Below are positions 1 to 5,183 of a DNA stretch of 5,818 bases, piece by piece. The DNA is from an uncultured Ruminobacter sp. (lineage in GTDB: Bacteria > Pseudomonadota > Gammaproteobacteria > Enterobacterales > Succinivibrionaceae). The notes under the pieces were generated by a model. That model made no database searches. It was not told where the DNA came from and saw nothing but the letters and a program-made list of their open reading frames with translations. Positions within the stretch are counted from its first letter, which is position 1. The number at the start of each line of letters is the position of its first letter. A program made the translations under genes and the position numbers. The stretch spans positions 1-5,818 of the forward strand of contig CAAFXL010000073.1 in NCBI GenBank assembly GCA_900767005.1, in the 5' to 3' direction.

Positions 1-94
1 ATTTGTTAAGCATTCAATCCCAGATGAAGTTCTTGAAAATTTAATGCCATGGTCAGAAGCATGCAAAACTGCATGCTTACCAAAAATGGTGTAA
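1..94 (+). CDS. 3' end of an unrecognised protein gene (partial, 30 codons)
   Basis: One plus-strand frame stays open from base 2 to a TAA at 92-94; the other two plus frames hit stops early. The fragment ends in residues reading ...MPWSEACKTACLPKMV, with two cysteines four residues apart. Composition is soluble rather than membrane-like. I do not recognise the family from 30 residues. An intrinsic terminator begins inside the last codons, which supports this as a genuine gene end rather than a chance open frame. The gene is transcribed in the same direction as lrgAB but is separated from it by the terminator and about 270 bp of AT-rich DNA, so it is probably a separate transcription unit. 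Its start lies outside the window. Confidence 0.6.
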   Translation, partial: FVKHSIPDEVLENLMPWSEACKTACLPKMV

Positions 95-125
95 AATTAA
101 CTAATTCACACCATTTACTTTTTTT
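84..125 (+). terminator. Intrinsic terminator overlapping the stop codon of the first gene
   Basis: AAATGGTGT (84-92) pairs perfectly with ACACCATTT (108-116) to give a 9-bp stem with a 15-nt loop, followed at 119-125 by seven T. The left arm includes the last two codons and the first base of the TAA stop codon, so a ribosome at the stop would cover part of the stem. A second inverted repeat, AAGCATGC (57-64) with GCATGCTT (71-78), lies just upstream inside the coding region. Confidence 0.7.
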
Positions 126-260
126 CTAAATTTTTTGATTTTATAAAAAAATTTCGCCTATTATTTGAATAAAAACAAATTTTTATGAAACTTTTATGTA
201 ATATTTTAATTTTTACAATTAATTTCATAATTTATTCATTCTTTAAAAAATTTCATTACT

Positions 261-288
261 TTTAAATCTTTAAAAATAAGTCTATAAT
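261..288 (+). promoter_or_regulatory. Predicted sigma70 promoter for lrgAB
   Basis: A perfect TATAAT -10 box lies at 283-288, with a TTTAAA -35 candidate (4 of 6 consensus bases) at 261-266 and a 16-bp spacer. The start point would fall near 295, at the left edge of a palindrome, leaving a leader of about 70 nt before the lrgA ATG. The surrounding DNA (126-282) is extremely AT-rich and shows no open frame or other structure I can support. Chance -10 matches are common in such DNA, so position relative to lrgA is the main support. Confidence 0.5.
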
Positions 289-293
289 TACCA

Positions 294-321
294 AAAAATT
301 GCGATATATATCGCATTTTTT
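294..321. promoter_or_regulatory. Palindrome near the predicted lrgAB transcription start
   Basis: GCGATATATATCGC (301-314) is a perfect 14-bp palindrome. Symmetry extends outward: 300/315 pair, 299/316 mismatch, and A294-A298 pair with T317-T321. This gives a 28-bp near-palindrome with one mismatched pair. It lies just after the -10 box. It could be an operator for a dimeric regulator, or a hairpin at the very 5' end of the lrgAB mRNA. The stem plus T-run resembles an intrinsic terminator, but the upstream gene already has one about 200 bp earlier. Confidence 0.55.
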
Positions 322-364
322 AGGTTACTAAAAAGATTAGATTATTACGGTTTATTTTTTGGTT

Positions 365-826
365 ATGTCTAGAGTTTTCTTAAAAAAATCATTAGGATTT
401 GTTATTAGCTTTTTATTAATTTACGCTTGCCTTATGGGCGGTAAATTAATTAGTAGCTACCTTCCTTTTACTTTTCCAAGTAGCATTATCGGCTTAATTA
501 TTCTCTTTTTACTTTTAGAATTTAAAGTACTTAGACTTAATTGGATTTTACCAAGCGGTAATATCTTAATGATTCATATGGCCTTTTTATTTATCCCAGC
601 AGCCGTTGGCATGGTTGCCTATTTAAATGAAGTTTATGATAGTGCCTTAGTTATAATCATTAATGTTTTATCAGGTATTGCCCTAATAATTTTAGTTGTT
701 GGAAGATTATTTCAGCACTTTACTGAAAGTAAAGAAGAAAGAAGCCACCGTAAAAATCTTTATAAACGAGCAAAAAGTATTAAAGAAATTTCAAAAAGGA
801 GCACTTTAAATGATGGAGCTAATTAA
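365..826 (+). CDS. lrgA: LrgA/CidA (YohJ-like) holin-like inner-membrane protein
   Basis: This small four-helix membrane protein belongs to the CidA/LrgA family, known for modulating murein hydrolase export, programmed lysis and, in some bacteria, pyruvate or overflow-metabolite transport; its role here is inferred. Predicted helices are near residues 10-29, 35-53, 66-86 and 92-112. Family signatures are visible: IYACL at 19-23, FPSSIIG at 37-43 and a FIPAAVGM segment at 76-83, all closely resembling E. coli YohJ. A basic, probably cytoplasmic tail follows (about 114-145, rich in Lys and Arg) and is longer than in YohJ. At 153 residues it is slightly longer than usual. I chose ATG 365; a TTG at 359 in the same frame is possible. 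No good Shine-Dalgarno sequence is visible for either start. The 3' end overlaps lrgB by 17 bp, which indicates translational coupling. Confidence 0.9.
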   Translation: MSRVFLKKSLGFVISFLLIYACLMGGKLISSYLPFTFPSSIIGLIILFLLLEFKVLRLNWILPSGNILMIHMAFLFIPAAVGMVAYLNEVYDSALVIIINVLSGIALIILVVGRLFQHFTESKEERSHRKNLYKRAKSIKEISKRSTLNDGAN

Positions 827-1559
827 TAATATTTCTTCATTCTTAGGTTCAAAGAGCCCTTTATATTTAACCGCTCTTCCCCTAACTTTATTCTTATATT
901 TATTTATCCGCTTTTTGCAGAAAAAAACAGGTTGGGCAATTCTTAATCCTTTGCTTATTCCGATGTTAATAATCATTGGGTTAATTTTAGGGACCGATTC
1001 AGACCCAAACGATTATAAAGAGGGAGCAGCTTTAATTTCATGGTTACTTGAACCCTCAGTTGTAGCCCTAGCAATTCCTCTTTACTTAAAATTTAGCATG
1101 ATTAAAAAGCAAGCGTTACCAATTCTAATTTGCTGCTCAATCTCAATTTTAATTAGCTTTTTAATTGCTTATGTAACTTGTAAATTACTTAATGTTAATG
1201 ACAATATGATTCCAACCATTGGGGCTCGCTCAATCACAACCCCTCTTGCTATGAGCGTATCTGATAAGATGGGTGGCATTGCCTCAATTACCGCTTGTAT
1301 TGTGTGCTGCGTTGGTATTACAGGAGCCGTGATTGGTTTTCCACTTATGAAACTATTTCATATTCGAAATAAAAAAGCTCAAGGTCTTGCTATGGGCTCC
1401 TGTGCCCATGCCGTAGGAACTGCGTGTGCTGCTCAAAAAGGTGAAACGGAAGGTGCCTATTCATCACTAGGCTTAATCGTTTGTGGGATTTTAACTACCT
1501 TTTTAGCAACCCCAATTATTTTAATCTTAAGCTTACTTGATGAATTATTTAAAGGTTAA
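810..1559 (+). CDS. lrgB: LrgB/YohK-family integral membrane protein
   Basis: LrgB is the multi-spanning partner of LrgA in the inner membrane; the pair acts in control of murein hydrolase activity or small-metabolite export. Family motifs seen: NPLL at 46-49, a LLEPSVVALAIPLY stretch at 79-92, ARSITTPLAMSV at 139-150, GGIASITA at 155-162, the signature GLAMGSCAHAVGTA at 192-205, and EGAYSSLGL at 214-222. Its 249 residues compare with 231 in E. coli YohK; the extra length is mainly an N-terminal extension. The start is ATG 810, with AAGGAG at 796-801 ending 8 nt upstream inside lrgA. A second ATG follows directly at 813. The gene overlaps lrgA by 17 bp, so the two form an operon. Nine cysteines, including a CIVCC cluster at 163-167, are more than I would expect for this family. 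Confidence 0.93.
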   Translation: MMELINNISSFLGSKSPLYLTALPLTLFLYLFIRFLQKKTGWAILNPLLIPMLIIIGLILGTDSDPNDYKEGAALISWLLEPSVVALAIPLYLKFSMIKKQALPILICCSISILISFLIAYVTCKLLNVNDNMIPTIGARSITTPLAMSVSDKMGGIASITACIVCCVGITGAVIGFPLMKLFHIRNKKAQGLAMGSCAHAVGTACAAQKGETEGAYSSLGLIVCGILTTFLATPIILILSLLDELFKG

Positions 1560-1571
1560 ATTAATAAATTT

Positions 1572-1586
1572 GCTTAATTTTTAAGC
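1572..1586 (+). terminator. Weak hairpin after lrgB, possible terminator
   Basis: GCTTAA (1572-1577) and TTAAGC (1581-1586) form a 6-bp stem with a 3-nt T loop, followed by TATTTTAAGG. The stem has only two G-C pairs and the T-run is broken. It is the only candidate I see for ending lrgAB before the ffs promoter, and it is marginal. Confidence 0.3.
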
Positions 1587-1633
1587 TATTTTAAGGAATT
1601 TTTGGAGCAAAATAACAATTTCTAAAAATTACC

Positions 1634-1661
1634 TTGCTTTTTATTAAAAAGAATTTATAAT
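1634..1661 (+). promoter_or_regulatory. Promoter of the 4.5S RNA gene
   Basis: A perfect TATAAT lies at 1656-1661. TTGCTT (1634-1639) is the -35 candidate, with a 16-bp spacer. The start point would be near 1668, about 26 nt before the mature RNA. That agrees with the short 5' leader removed by RNase P from E. coli 4.5S RNA. CCATA (1682-1686) can pair with TATGG (1692-1696) across the presumed processing site. Confidence 0.65.
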
Positions 1662-1693
1662 CGCACTCAATGGAAATTAATCCATAGTCGTTA

Positions 1694-1801
1694 TGGGGCT
1701 CTTGGTTCTCTCGTATTTCTGTTATGCTTAATTGGTCAGGTCCGGAAGGAAGCAGCCAGGGTACTAACAGATAGTACTAAGATGTAGCTAAGGGCTCCAC
1801 C
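1694..1801 (+). ncRNA. ffs: Signal recognition particle RNA, 4.5S type
   Basis: This is the RNA component of the signal recognition particle. It binds the M domain of Ffh and, with FtsY, delivers inner-membrane and secreted proteins to the translocon during translation. The near-invariant domain IV hairpin is at 1734-1757, with the GGTCAGG arm, GGAA tetraloop, AGGAAGCAG internal-loop side and closing GCC all as in E. coli. The ends pair: bases 1694-1703 match 1790-1799 over 10 bp, allowing G-U. The 3' segment GATGTAGCTAAGGGCTCCACC parallels the E. coli 3' end at 1781-1801 (GATGTAGC, GGGC, CCACC kept). About 108 nt matches the short gammaproteobacterial form, which lacks the Alu domain. It stands alone between lrgB and the AAA-like gene with its own promoter. 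Exact ends are set by stem pairing. Confidence 0.95.
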
Positions 1802-1808
1802 TTTTTTT
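1790..1808 (+). terminator. Terminator at the 3' end of ffs
   Basis: A run of seven T (1802-1808) directly follows the CCACC end of the RNA. The hairpin would be the long SRP RNA stem itself, whose 3' strand is 1790-1799. This is the usual arrangement for a free-standing small RNA gene. Readthrough into the downstream spacer cannot be excluded. Confidence 0.5.
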
Positions 1809-1820
1809 GGGAACGGAAAA

Positions 1821-1980
1821 TTTTTTTTACTTTATCCTTTCAATTTTCTTTTTCACTTTTACTTTCTATTTTAATTTTCTCTTTTTGATTTCTCTACCTT
1901 AAGTTTTCCTTATTTTTAAGTCTAGTTTGCTCTTAAACTCTAATTTCTACATTGTTATTTTTTAATCTTAAACTAAAAAA
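1821..1980. other. T-rich, G-poor intergenic tract without a gene
   Basis: By my count only six G occur in 160 bases; the plus strand is mostly T and C runs such as TTTTCTTTTTCACTTTTAC. No coding frame, RNA motif or terminator is convincing here. A weak inverted repeat, TTAAACT (1968-1974) with AGTTTAA (1982-1988) around seven A, lies at the end. On the minus strand the tract is purine-rich. It may simply be AT-biased spacer between ffs and the AAA-like gene. Confidence 0.5.
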
Positions 1981-2030
1981 AAGTTTAATCTCCTCTTAAC
2001 TTTCCCTTTTAAGAAATAATCTTCCATTTA

Positions 2031-2039
2031 TGGTAAAAT
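2031..2039 (+). promoter_or_regulatory. Possible extended -10 promoter of the AAA-like/HAD operon
   Basis: TGGTAAAAT combines a TGn extension with a TAAAAT -10 box (5 of 6 consensus bases). The start would fall near 2046, leaving a leader of about 24 nt before ATG 2070. No good -35 box is at the right distance, which extended -10 promoters tolerate. In DNA this AT-rich the match is only suggestive. Confidence 0.4.
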
Positions 2040-2069
2040 TAATTATCATTTTTAATTTTGAGTTTTAAT

Positions 2070-3260
2070 ATGGATTACTTTGAATCAGATAGTAACCTAT
2101 CATTTCATGAATTATTAGTTGGTGATGAAGCTTATATCGATAAAACTGGGCGAATTGCTGAGCTTTATCGTGACCATGATACATTTGAGCTTCTAGTTAG
2201 ACCCTTAGGTTTTGGAAAAACTGTAACCTTAGAAACTATCTATCATATTTTTACCAATCAAGATGAAGAGTTATTAGAAAAACTTGAATATAAAAATAGC
2301 GATGTAATTTTTCCAGAACATTTAGTTATAAAAATCGATTTTTCAAAAAACTTAATTAAAAGTGCAAAAGATTTAGAAACTCTACTTTTTACCAATTTTC
2401 GTAATAAAAGTTTTGAGTTTAATCTTGATCATAGAGTTAATCGCTCGCTTTCAATTTACCATCAAACAGTAGATTTTATTAAGGCTTTTGCCCAAAAAAG
2501 CCCCACCCAAAAAATTGTCATCTTAATTGATAATTATGATTACCCTATTTTAAATAATCTTTTTTCAAATTATTTAAATGAGATTAATAATTCATTAATG
2601 CTTTTTTATAAAGCCCTAGAAGATTGTGAAACCTTAATTGATTGGTGCTTAATTACAGGAGAAACTAAGTTTTTCTTTTGCTATGAGAATAACGAAGGCT
2701 TAAATTATGTAAACGATGTTTCTTATAGTGAGCGTTCAACTACCCTTTGCGGATTTACCCCCGGGGAAATGAAAAAATATTACCAAGACTTTATTCAAGA
2801 CCAAGCTGATATCTTAGAGCAAACCGTTGATGTATTTTTAGGTAACCTTAACGACTGGTATGGAAACTTTCGTTTTACTAGTCACAACATTAAAGTAATG
2901 CGCCCTTCTAGCATAAAAAGCTACTTAAGCCAGCGTGACCAAAACCAATTTAAGGTTTATTACCCTTATGACCATGTTAGTAAGTTTTTACCAAGACTAC
3001 TTAAAAAATATGGTAAAAACCATGAAAGATTTTTAACACCTAATGATTCAGGTTATAACTTCTGTGATTATAACAGTATTGATAATATCAAGATGTTTGC
3101 TCTTTTAAGTCAATTAGGTTTCTATACTTTTACCCATATTGATATGCAGATTTCTGAAAAAATGCAGAAATATGCTTATTTTAGTAATTATACCAATAAG
3201 GAAATGCGTGAAATTTACGCAATCTGCCTTAATGAATCCCAAACCATTAAAGATTTTTAG
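2070..3260 (+). CDS. Divergent AAA-ATPase-like protein (PF09820 type) without nuclease domain
   Basis: The conserved order of the AAA-ATPase-like (PF09820) family is visible: YIDKTGRIAEL at 22-32, the P-loop region VRPLGFGKT at 43-51 (family form close to RPRRFGKS/T), IKIDFS at 87-92, the Walker B region VILIDNYDYPIL at 150-161, LITGETKFF at 194-202, LCGFTPGEMKKYY at 226-238, DWYGNFRF at 262-269, and FSNYTNKEMREIY at 371-383. It departs from the family at key places: the usual IDEYDKP is IDNYDYP, so the acidic residue after Walker B Asp is Asn154, and the NPWS-like motif is RPSS at 278-281. Family members usually continue for another 100 or more residues into a PD-(D/E)XK nuclease-like domain (DUF1703); this protein stops at 396. 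Function is unknown. ATG 2070 is chosen over TTG 2058 because GAG at 2060-2062 is a weak Shine-Dalgarno match 7 nt upstream. Confidence 0.8.
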   Translation: MDYFESDSNLSFHELLVGDEAYIDKTGRIAELYRDHDTFELLVRPLGFGKTVTLETIYHIFTNQDEELLEKLEYKNSDVIFPEHLVIKIDFSKNLIKSAKDLETLLFTNFRNKSFEFNLDHRVNRSLSIYHQTVDFIKAFAQKSPTQKIVILIDNYDYPILNNLFSNYLNEINNSLMLFYKALEDCETLIDWCLITGETKFFFCYENNEGLNYVNDVSYSERSTTLCGFTPGEMKKYYQDFIQDQADILEQTVDVFLGNLNDWYGNFRFTSHNIKVMRPSSIKSYLSQRDQNQFKVYYPYDHVSKFLPRLLKKYGKNHERFLTPNDSGYNFCDYNSIDNIKMFALLSQLGFYTFTHIDMQISEKMQKYAYFSNYTNKEMREIYAICLNESQTIKDF

Positions 3261-3268
3261 GATTAAAT

Positions 3269-3922
3269 ATGAGTTTAGCAATTTTTGACCTTGACGGTAC
3301 CATTTTACACGGTGATAGCGTAACCATGTTCTTAAATAAGATGTTAGAATTTGGCTATATTGATGCCTCATACCGTAAACTTGATGATGGCTTACAAGAG
3401 GAATTTTTAAAAGGCACTCTTGATATCATGAAGTATTACCGCTATATGCTTAAACCTTTTATTGATCTTACTTTAAATGATTTAAAGCCCCTTATTGATA
3501 ATTTTATTACTACTCAAGTTCTTCCTAATGTTTATCCTGAGATTAAAGAAATCATCGCCAAGAAGCAAAGTGAAGGAAAAACTATTGTTATTGCCTCAGC
3601 TACTACCGATTTAATTGTGGGTTCCATTGCTCATACTCTAGGAATAGAGAACTTTGTTTCAACCAAAGTTCTTTATGATAAAAATAATAAGATTATTGGT
3701 GATGTAGACCCTAATATCTGCCATAAGGAAGGCAAAATTAAGCATCTATTAGCCCTATGTAAAGAAAAGGGCTGGAATTTAGATAATAGCGAAGGTTATG
3801 GAGATACTGTTAATGATATCCCGATGCTCTCATTAACAAGTAAGCCTTATGCGGTAAATCCTAAAGCTGACTTTATTAAATATGCAAAAGAAAACAACTT
3901 TCAGATTCTAAATTTTAAGTAA
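3269..3922 (+). CDS. HAD superfamily subfamily IB phosphatase
   Basis: This is a cytoplasmic phosphohydrolase of the HAD-IB group that includes SerB and the CicA/PgpC-like proteins. All four catalytic motifs are present: DLDGT at 7-11 (nucleophile Asp7, acid/base Asp9), Ser110 in IVIASAT, Lys153 or Lys156 in HKEGK, and GDTVNDIPML at 178-187 (Mg2+-binding Asp179 and Asp183). A helical C1-type cap lies at about 15-85. The C-terminal AVNPKADFIKYAKENNFQIL resembles the TIGR01490-type HAD-IB hydrolases more than true phosphoserine phosphatases. The substrate is not evident; phosphoserine and phosphatidylglycerophosphate are both possible. At 217 residues the length is normal for the group. The gene begins 8 nt after the AAA-like stop, with a TAGGA Shine-Dalgarno sequence overlapping that stop codon, so the two genes are co-transcribed and probably translationally coupled. 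Confidence 0.9.
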   Translation: MSLAIFDLDGTILHGDSVTMFLNKMLEFGYIDASYRKLDDGLQEEFLKGTLDIMKYYRYMLKPFIDLTLNDLKPLIDNFITTQVLPNVYPEIKEIIAKKQSEGKTIVIASATTDLIVGSIAHTLGIENFVSTKVLYDKNNKIIGDVDPNICHKEGKIKHLLALCKEKGWNLDNSEGYGDTVNDIPMLSLTSKPYAVNPKADFIKYAKENNFQILNFK

Positions 3923-4004
3923 TGAAATAAAAATTAAATCAAACCCAAGCTTACTTGCCTCTTAAGAATTTATCTTAAAATTTCAAGTTTAGTGTTTTAC
4001 AAAC

Positions 4005-4036
4005 GCAAAAGGAAAATGCACGCATTTTCCTTTTGC
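4005..4036. terminator. Strong hairpin between convergent genes, probable bidirectional terminator
   Basis: A perfect 14-bp stem (4005-4018 with 4023-4036) has a 4-nt loop and A4/T4 runs within its arms. It sits between the end of the HAD gene and the end of the minus-strand 71-residue gene. The downstream T-runs are poor on both strands (GCTTGAAATC on plus, GCGTTTGT on minus). A looser outer repeat, TTTCAAG (3981-3987) with CTTGAAA (4036-4042), competes with the foot of the stem. Position and stem strength support termination from both sides. Confidence 0.65.
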
Positions 4037-4082
4037 TTGAAATCTTAAATTAGCTTAACTTATAAACAAGTTAGTCAATCAA

Positions 4083-4298
4083 TTAGTTAATGGTTCCATT
4101 ATCGTTTTGGAACATATCATCATTTGCTACTTTGCGGTTACCAAGTCCTCTAACAGTTAGAGTAACATAATTCATTAAGAAAGCTTCGTTTTGGGCTTTT
4201 GATTTATCATAAAGCCATTCAGTAAGAGAAAGCTTTTCTAGCTTGGCACATGCTGCTTCAACAGAATGGTTGATCTTAAAATCATCTAATAAACACAT
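4083..4298 (-). CDS. Small hypothetical protein, 71 residues
   Basis: I do not recognise a family. The protein is soluble, without signal peptide or membrane segment. It begins MCLLDDFKINHSVEAACAKL and has a likely helical middle (about 12-45) followed by a polar tail rich in Asn and Asp (58-71). It has two cysteines (2 and 17) and one Trp (28). Support as a real gene: AAGGAGA at 4309-4315 lies upstream of the ATG, though 10 nt is a slightly long spacing; codon use matches neighbouring genes; and a strong terminator hairpin lies about 50 bp beyond its stop. It reads in the same direction as the two-TM gene, 191 bp downstream of it, so it may share that transcript or have its own promoter. Confidence 0.65.
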   Translation of the reverse strand: MCLLDDFKINHSVEAACAKLEKLSLTEWLYDKSKAQNEAFLMNYVTLTVRGLGNRKVANDDMFQNDNGTIN

Positions 4299-4308
4299 GC
4301 TGACATTA

Positions 4309-4339
4309 TCTCCTTGGACTTAAGCAAAGACCTAAATCC
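4309..4339 (-). promoter_or_regulatory. Leader hairpin and Shine-Dalgarno site of the 71-residue gene
   Basis: On the minus strand GGATTTAGG pairs with CTTAAGTCC (plus 4316-4339) over nine positions, three of them wobble or weak G-U type, with a TCTTTG loop. The stem abuts the AAGGAGA ribosome binding site at 4309-4315. The 5' part of this hairpin, TTAGGTCT (plus 4328-4335), is also an exact complement of AGACCTAA further upstream in the same leader (plus 4424-4431), so two exclusive structures can be drawn. Whether this regulates translation is inference. Confidence 0.4.
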
Positions 4340-4489
4340 TTAATCAATTTATCGCTTTGCACCTTTACGTTATATCTATATTATGAACCATATCTTGAAG
4401 AAATAAAATACTTTTGTCGACAATTAGGTCTAAAACTTTGATCTTTTATAAAAAATTATGAACTAGCTTACATATTTTGAAAACATTTT

Positions 4490-5107
4490 CTAATAAGTTG
4501 TCGCAAACGTTTTCGATGAACTTCTTTCTTTTGCAAGATCTTCTATCTTACTTAAGTCATAATCTTTATCAATTGAATAATATACTTCTTTAGTAGGATG
4601 CTTAAAAAGTAACGCAGTATTAGCACTTTCCCCTTCCGGAAAGTGTTTATGTAAATTTGAGATATAAAATTTGGGTTTTAAGCTCCCACTTTCTTTATAT
4701 AAAAAAGCAAAGTAATCACGTCTAAAAAGACCAAATGGAAGGCTCTTTGAAATTACTACTAATGAAACTAATTCAAGGGCAATCACATTTCTTGAATGTC
4801 TTACTTTATAACGCACAAAAAGTAAGTAAGCATAAATTCCAAGTGAGCTAAAGAAGTAACCACCAATAATTAAGATTACTAAGTAATAAACATTACATTC
4901 TGGGATATCAATAATCTTAAAATGAAGAATGATTAATCCTAACGCGACAAAGATAAGCGATAGAATAGAACCATGAAGCATGATTTTTTCAAAACCATAC
5001 TTAAAATTTGTATCAAGCACTGAATAATTAAAATGAATCCCCGCCTGTCCTAGATAATCCCTAGAATAGCAATTAGGAGGCAAATCAATTTTTTTAAAAT
5101 TATTCAT
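4490..5107 (-). CDS. Two-TM membrane protein of unknown function
   Basis: Two hydrophobic segments are clear, about residues 47-63 and 73-98. The basic stretch RYKVRHSR (99-106) after the second suggests both ends are cytoplasmic, with a short periplasmic loop (DIPECN, 67-72). The N-terminal 40 residues are polar. The C-terminal half (about 107-205) looks like a soluble mixed domain with a semi-hydrophobic stretch at 108-120 and a polar end rich in Ser and Lys. I do not recognise the family. ATG 5107 is the farthest upstream start, since an in-frame TAA lies two codons before it. The Shine-Dalgarno sequence is weak (AAAG). A 16-bp perfect palindrome lies 33-48 nt upstream. The luxS terminator separates it from luxS, so it probably has its own promoter. 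Confidence 0.75.
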   Translation of the reverse strand: MNNFKKIDLPPNCYSRDYLGQAGIHFNYSVLDTNFKYGFEKIMLHGSILSLIFVALGLIILHFKIIDIPECNVYYLVILIIGGYFFSSLGIYAYLLFVRYKVRHSRNVIALELVSLVVISKSLPFGLFRRDYFAFLYKESGSLKPKFYISNLHKHFPEGESANTALLFKHPTKEVYYSIDKDYDLSKIEDLAKERSSSKTFATTY

Positions 5108-5139
5108 GCTTTAACCAAAAACCCGAAAAAACTTAGAAA

Positions 5140-5155
5140 GGTTTGATATCAAACC
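5140..5155. promoter_or_regulatory. 16-bp perfect palindrome upstream of the two-TM gene
   Basis: GGTTTGATATCAAACC is its own reverse complement over all 16 bases. It lies 33-48 bp before the two-TM start and about 30 bp beyond the luxS terminator T-run. It could be an operator for a dimeric repressor. As minus-strand RNA it could also form a 6-bp stem with an AUAU loop followed by CTTTCTAAGTTTTTT, which would be a weak secondary terminator or attenuator. I cannot place a convincing -35/-10 pair around it. Confidence 0.5.
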
Positions 5156-5183
5156 ATAAAACTAACTAAAAAAACAAATACTT

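Noticed and set aside
57..78. AAGCATGC/GCATGCTT inverted repeat as a terminator or recombination site
   Set aside because: It lies inside coding sequence with no T-run, and a better hairpin with a T-run follows immediately.
359..364. TTG start for lrgA two codons upstream of the ATG
   Set aside because: It has no better ribosome binding site than ATG 365, and ATG is the more usual start.
1290..1298. ACCGCTTGT, reverse complement of the ACAAGCGGT uptake-signal core of some Pasteurellaceae
   Set aside because: It is a single copy inside lrgB, encoding conserved-looking residues. I found no second copy and no canonical AAGTGCGGT form in the window, so chance is the simplest reading.
1968..1988. 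Inverted repeat TTAAACT/AGTTTAA as a terminator
   Set aside because: It has only two G-C pairs and no T-run follows on the plus strand.
2058..2069. TTG start for the AAA-like protein four codons upstream of the ATG
   Set aside because: No Shine-Dalgarno sequence precedes it, while GAG at 2060-2062 is suitably placed for ATG 2070.
3114..3371. 85-codon minus-strand open frame
   Set aside because: It lies antisense across the end of the AAA-like gene and the start of the HAD gene, both well supported, and it has no recognisable family.
4286..4306. Six-codon frame (MSACVY) starting at the minus-strand ATG 4304-4306, overlapping the 71-residue gene start
   Set aside because: Only 2 nt separate it from the Shine-Dalgarno sequence, too close for good initiation, and it has no attenuator-like codon run.
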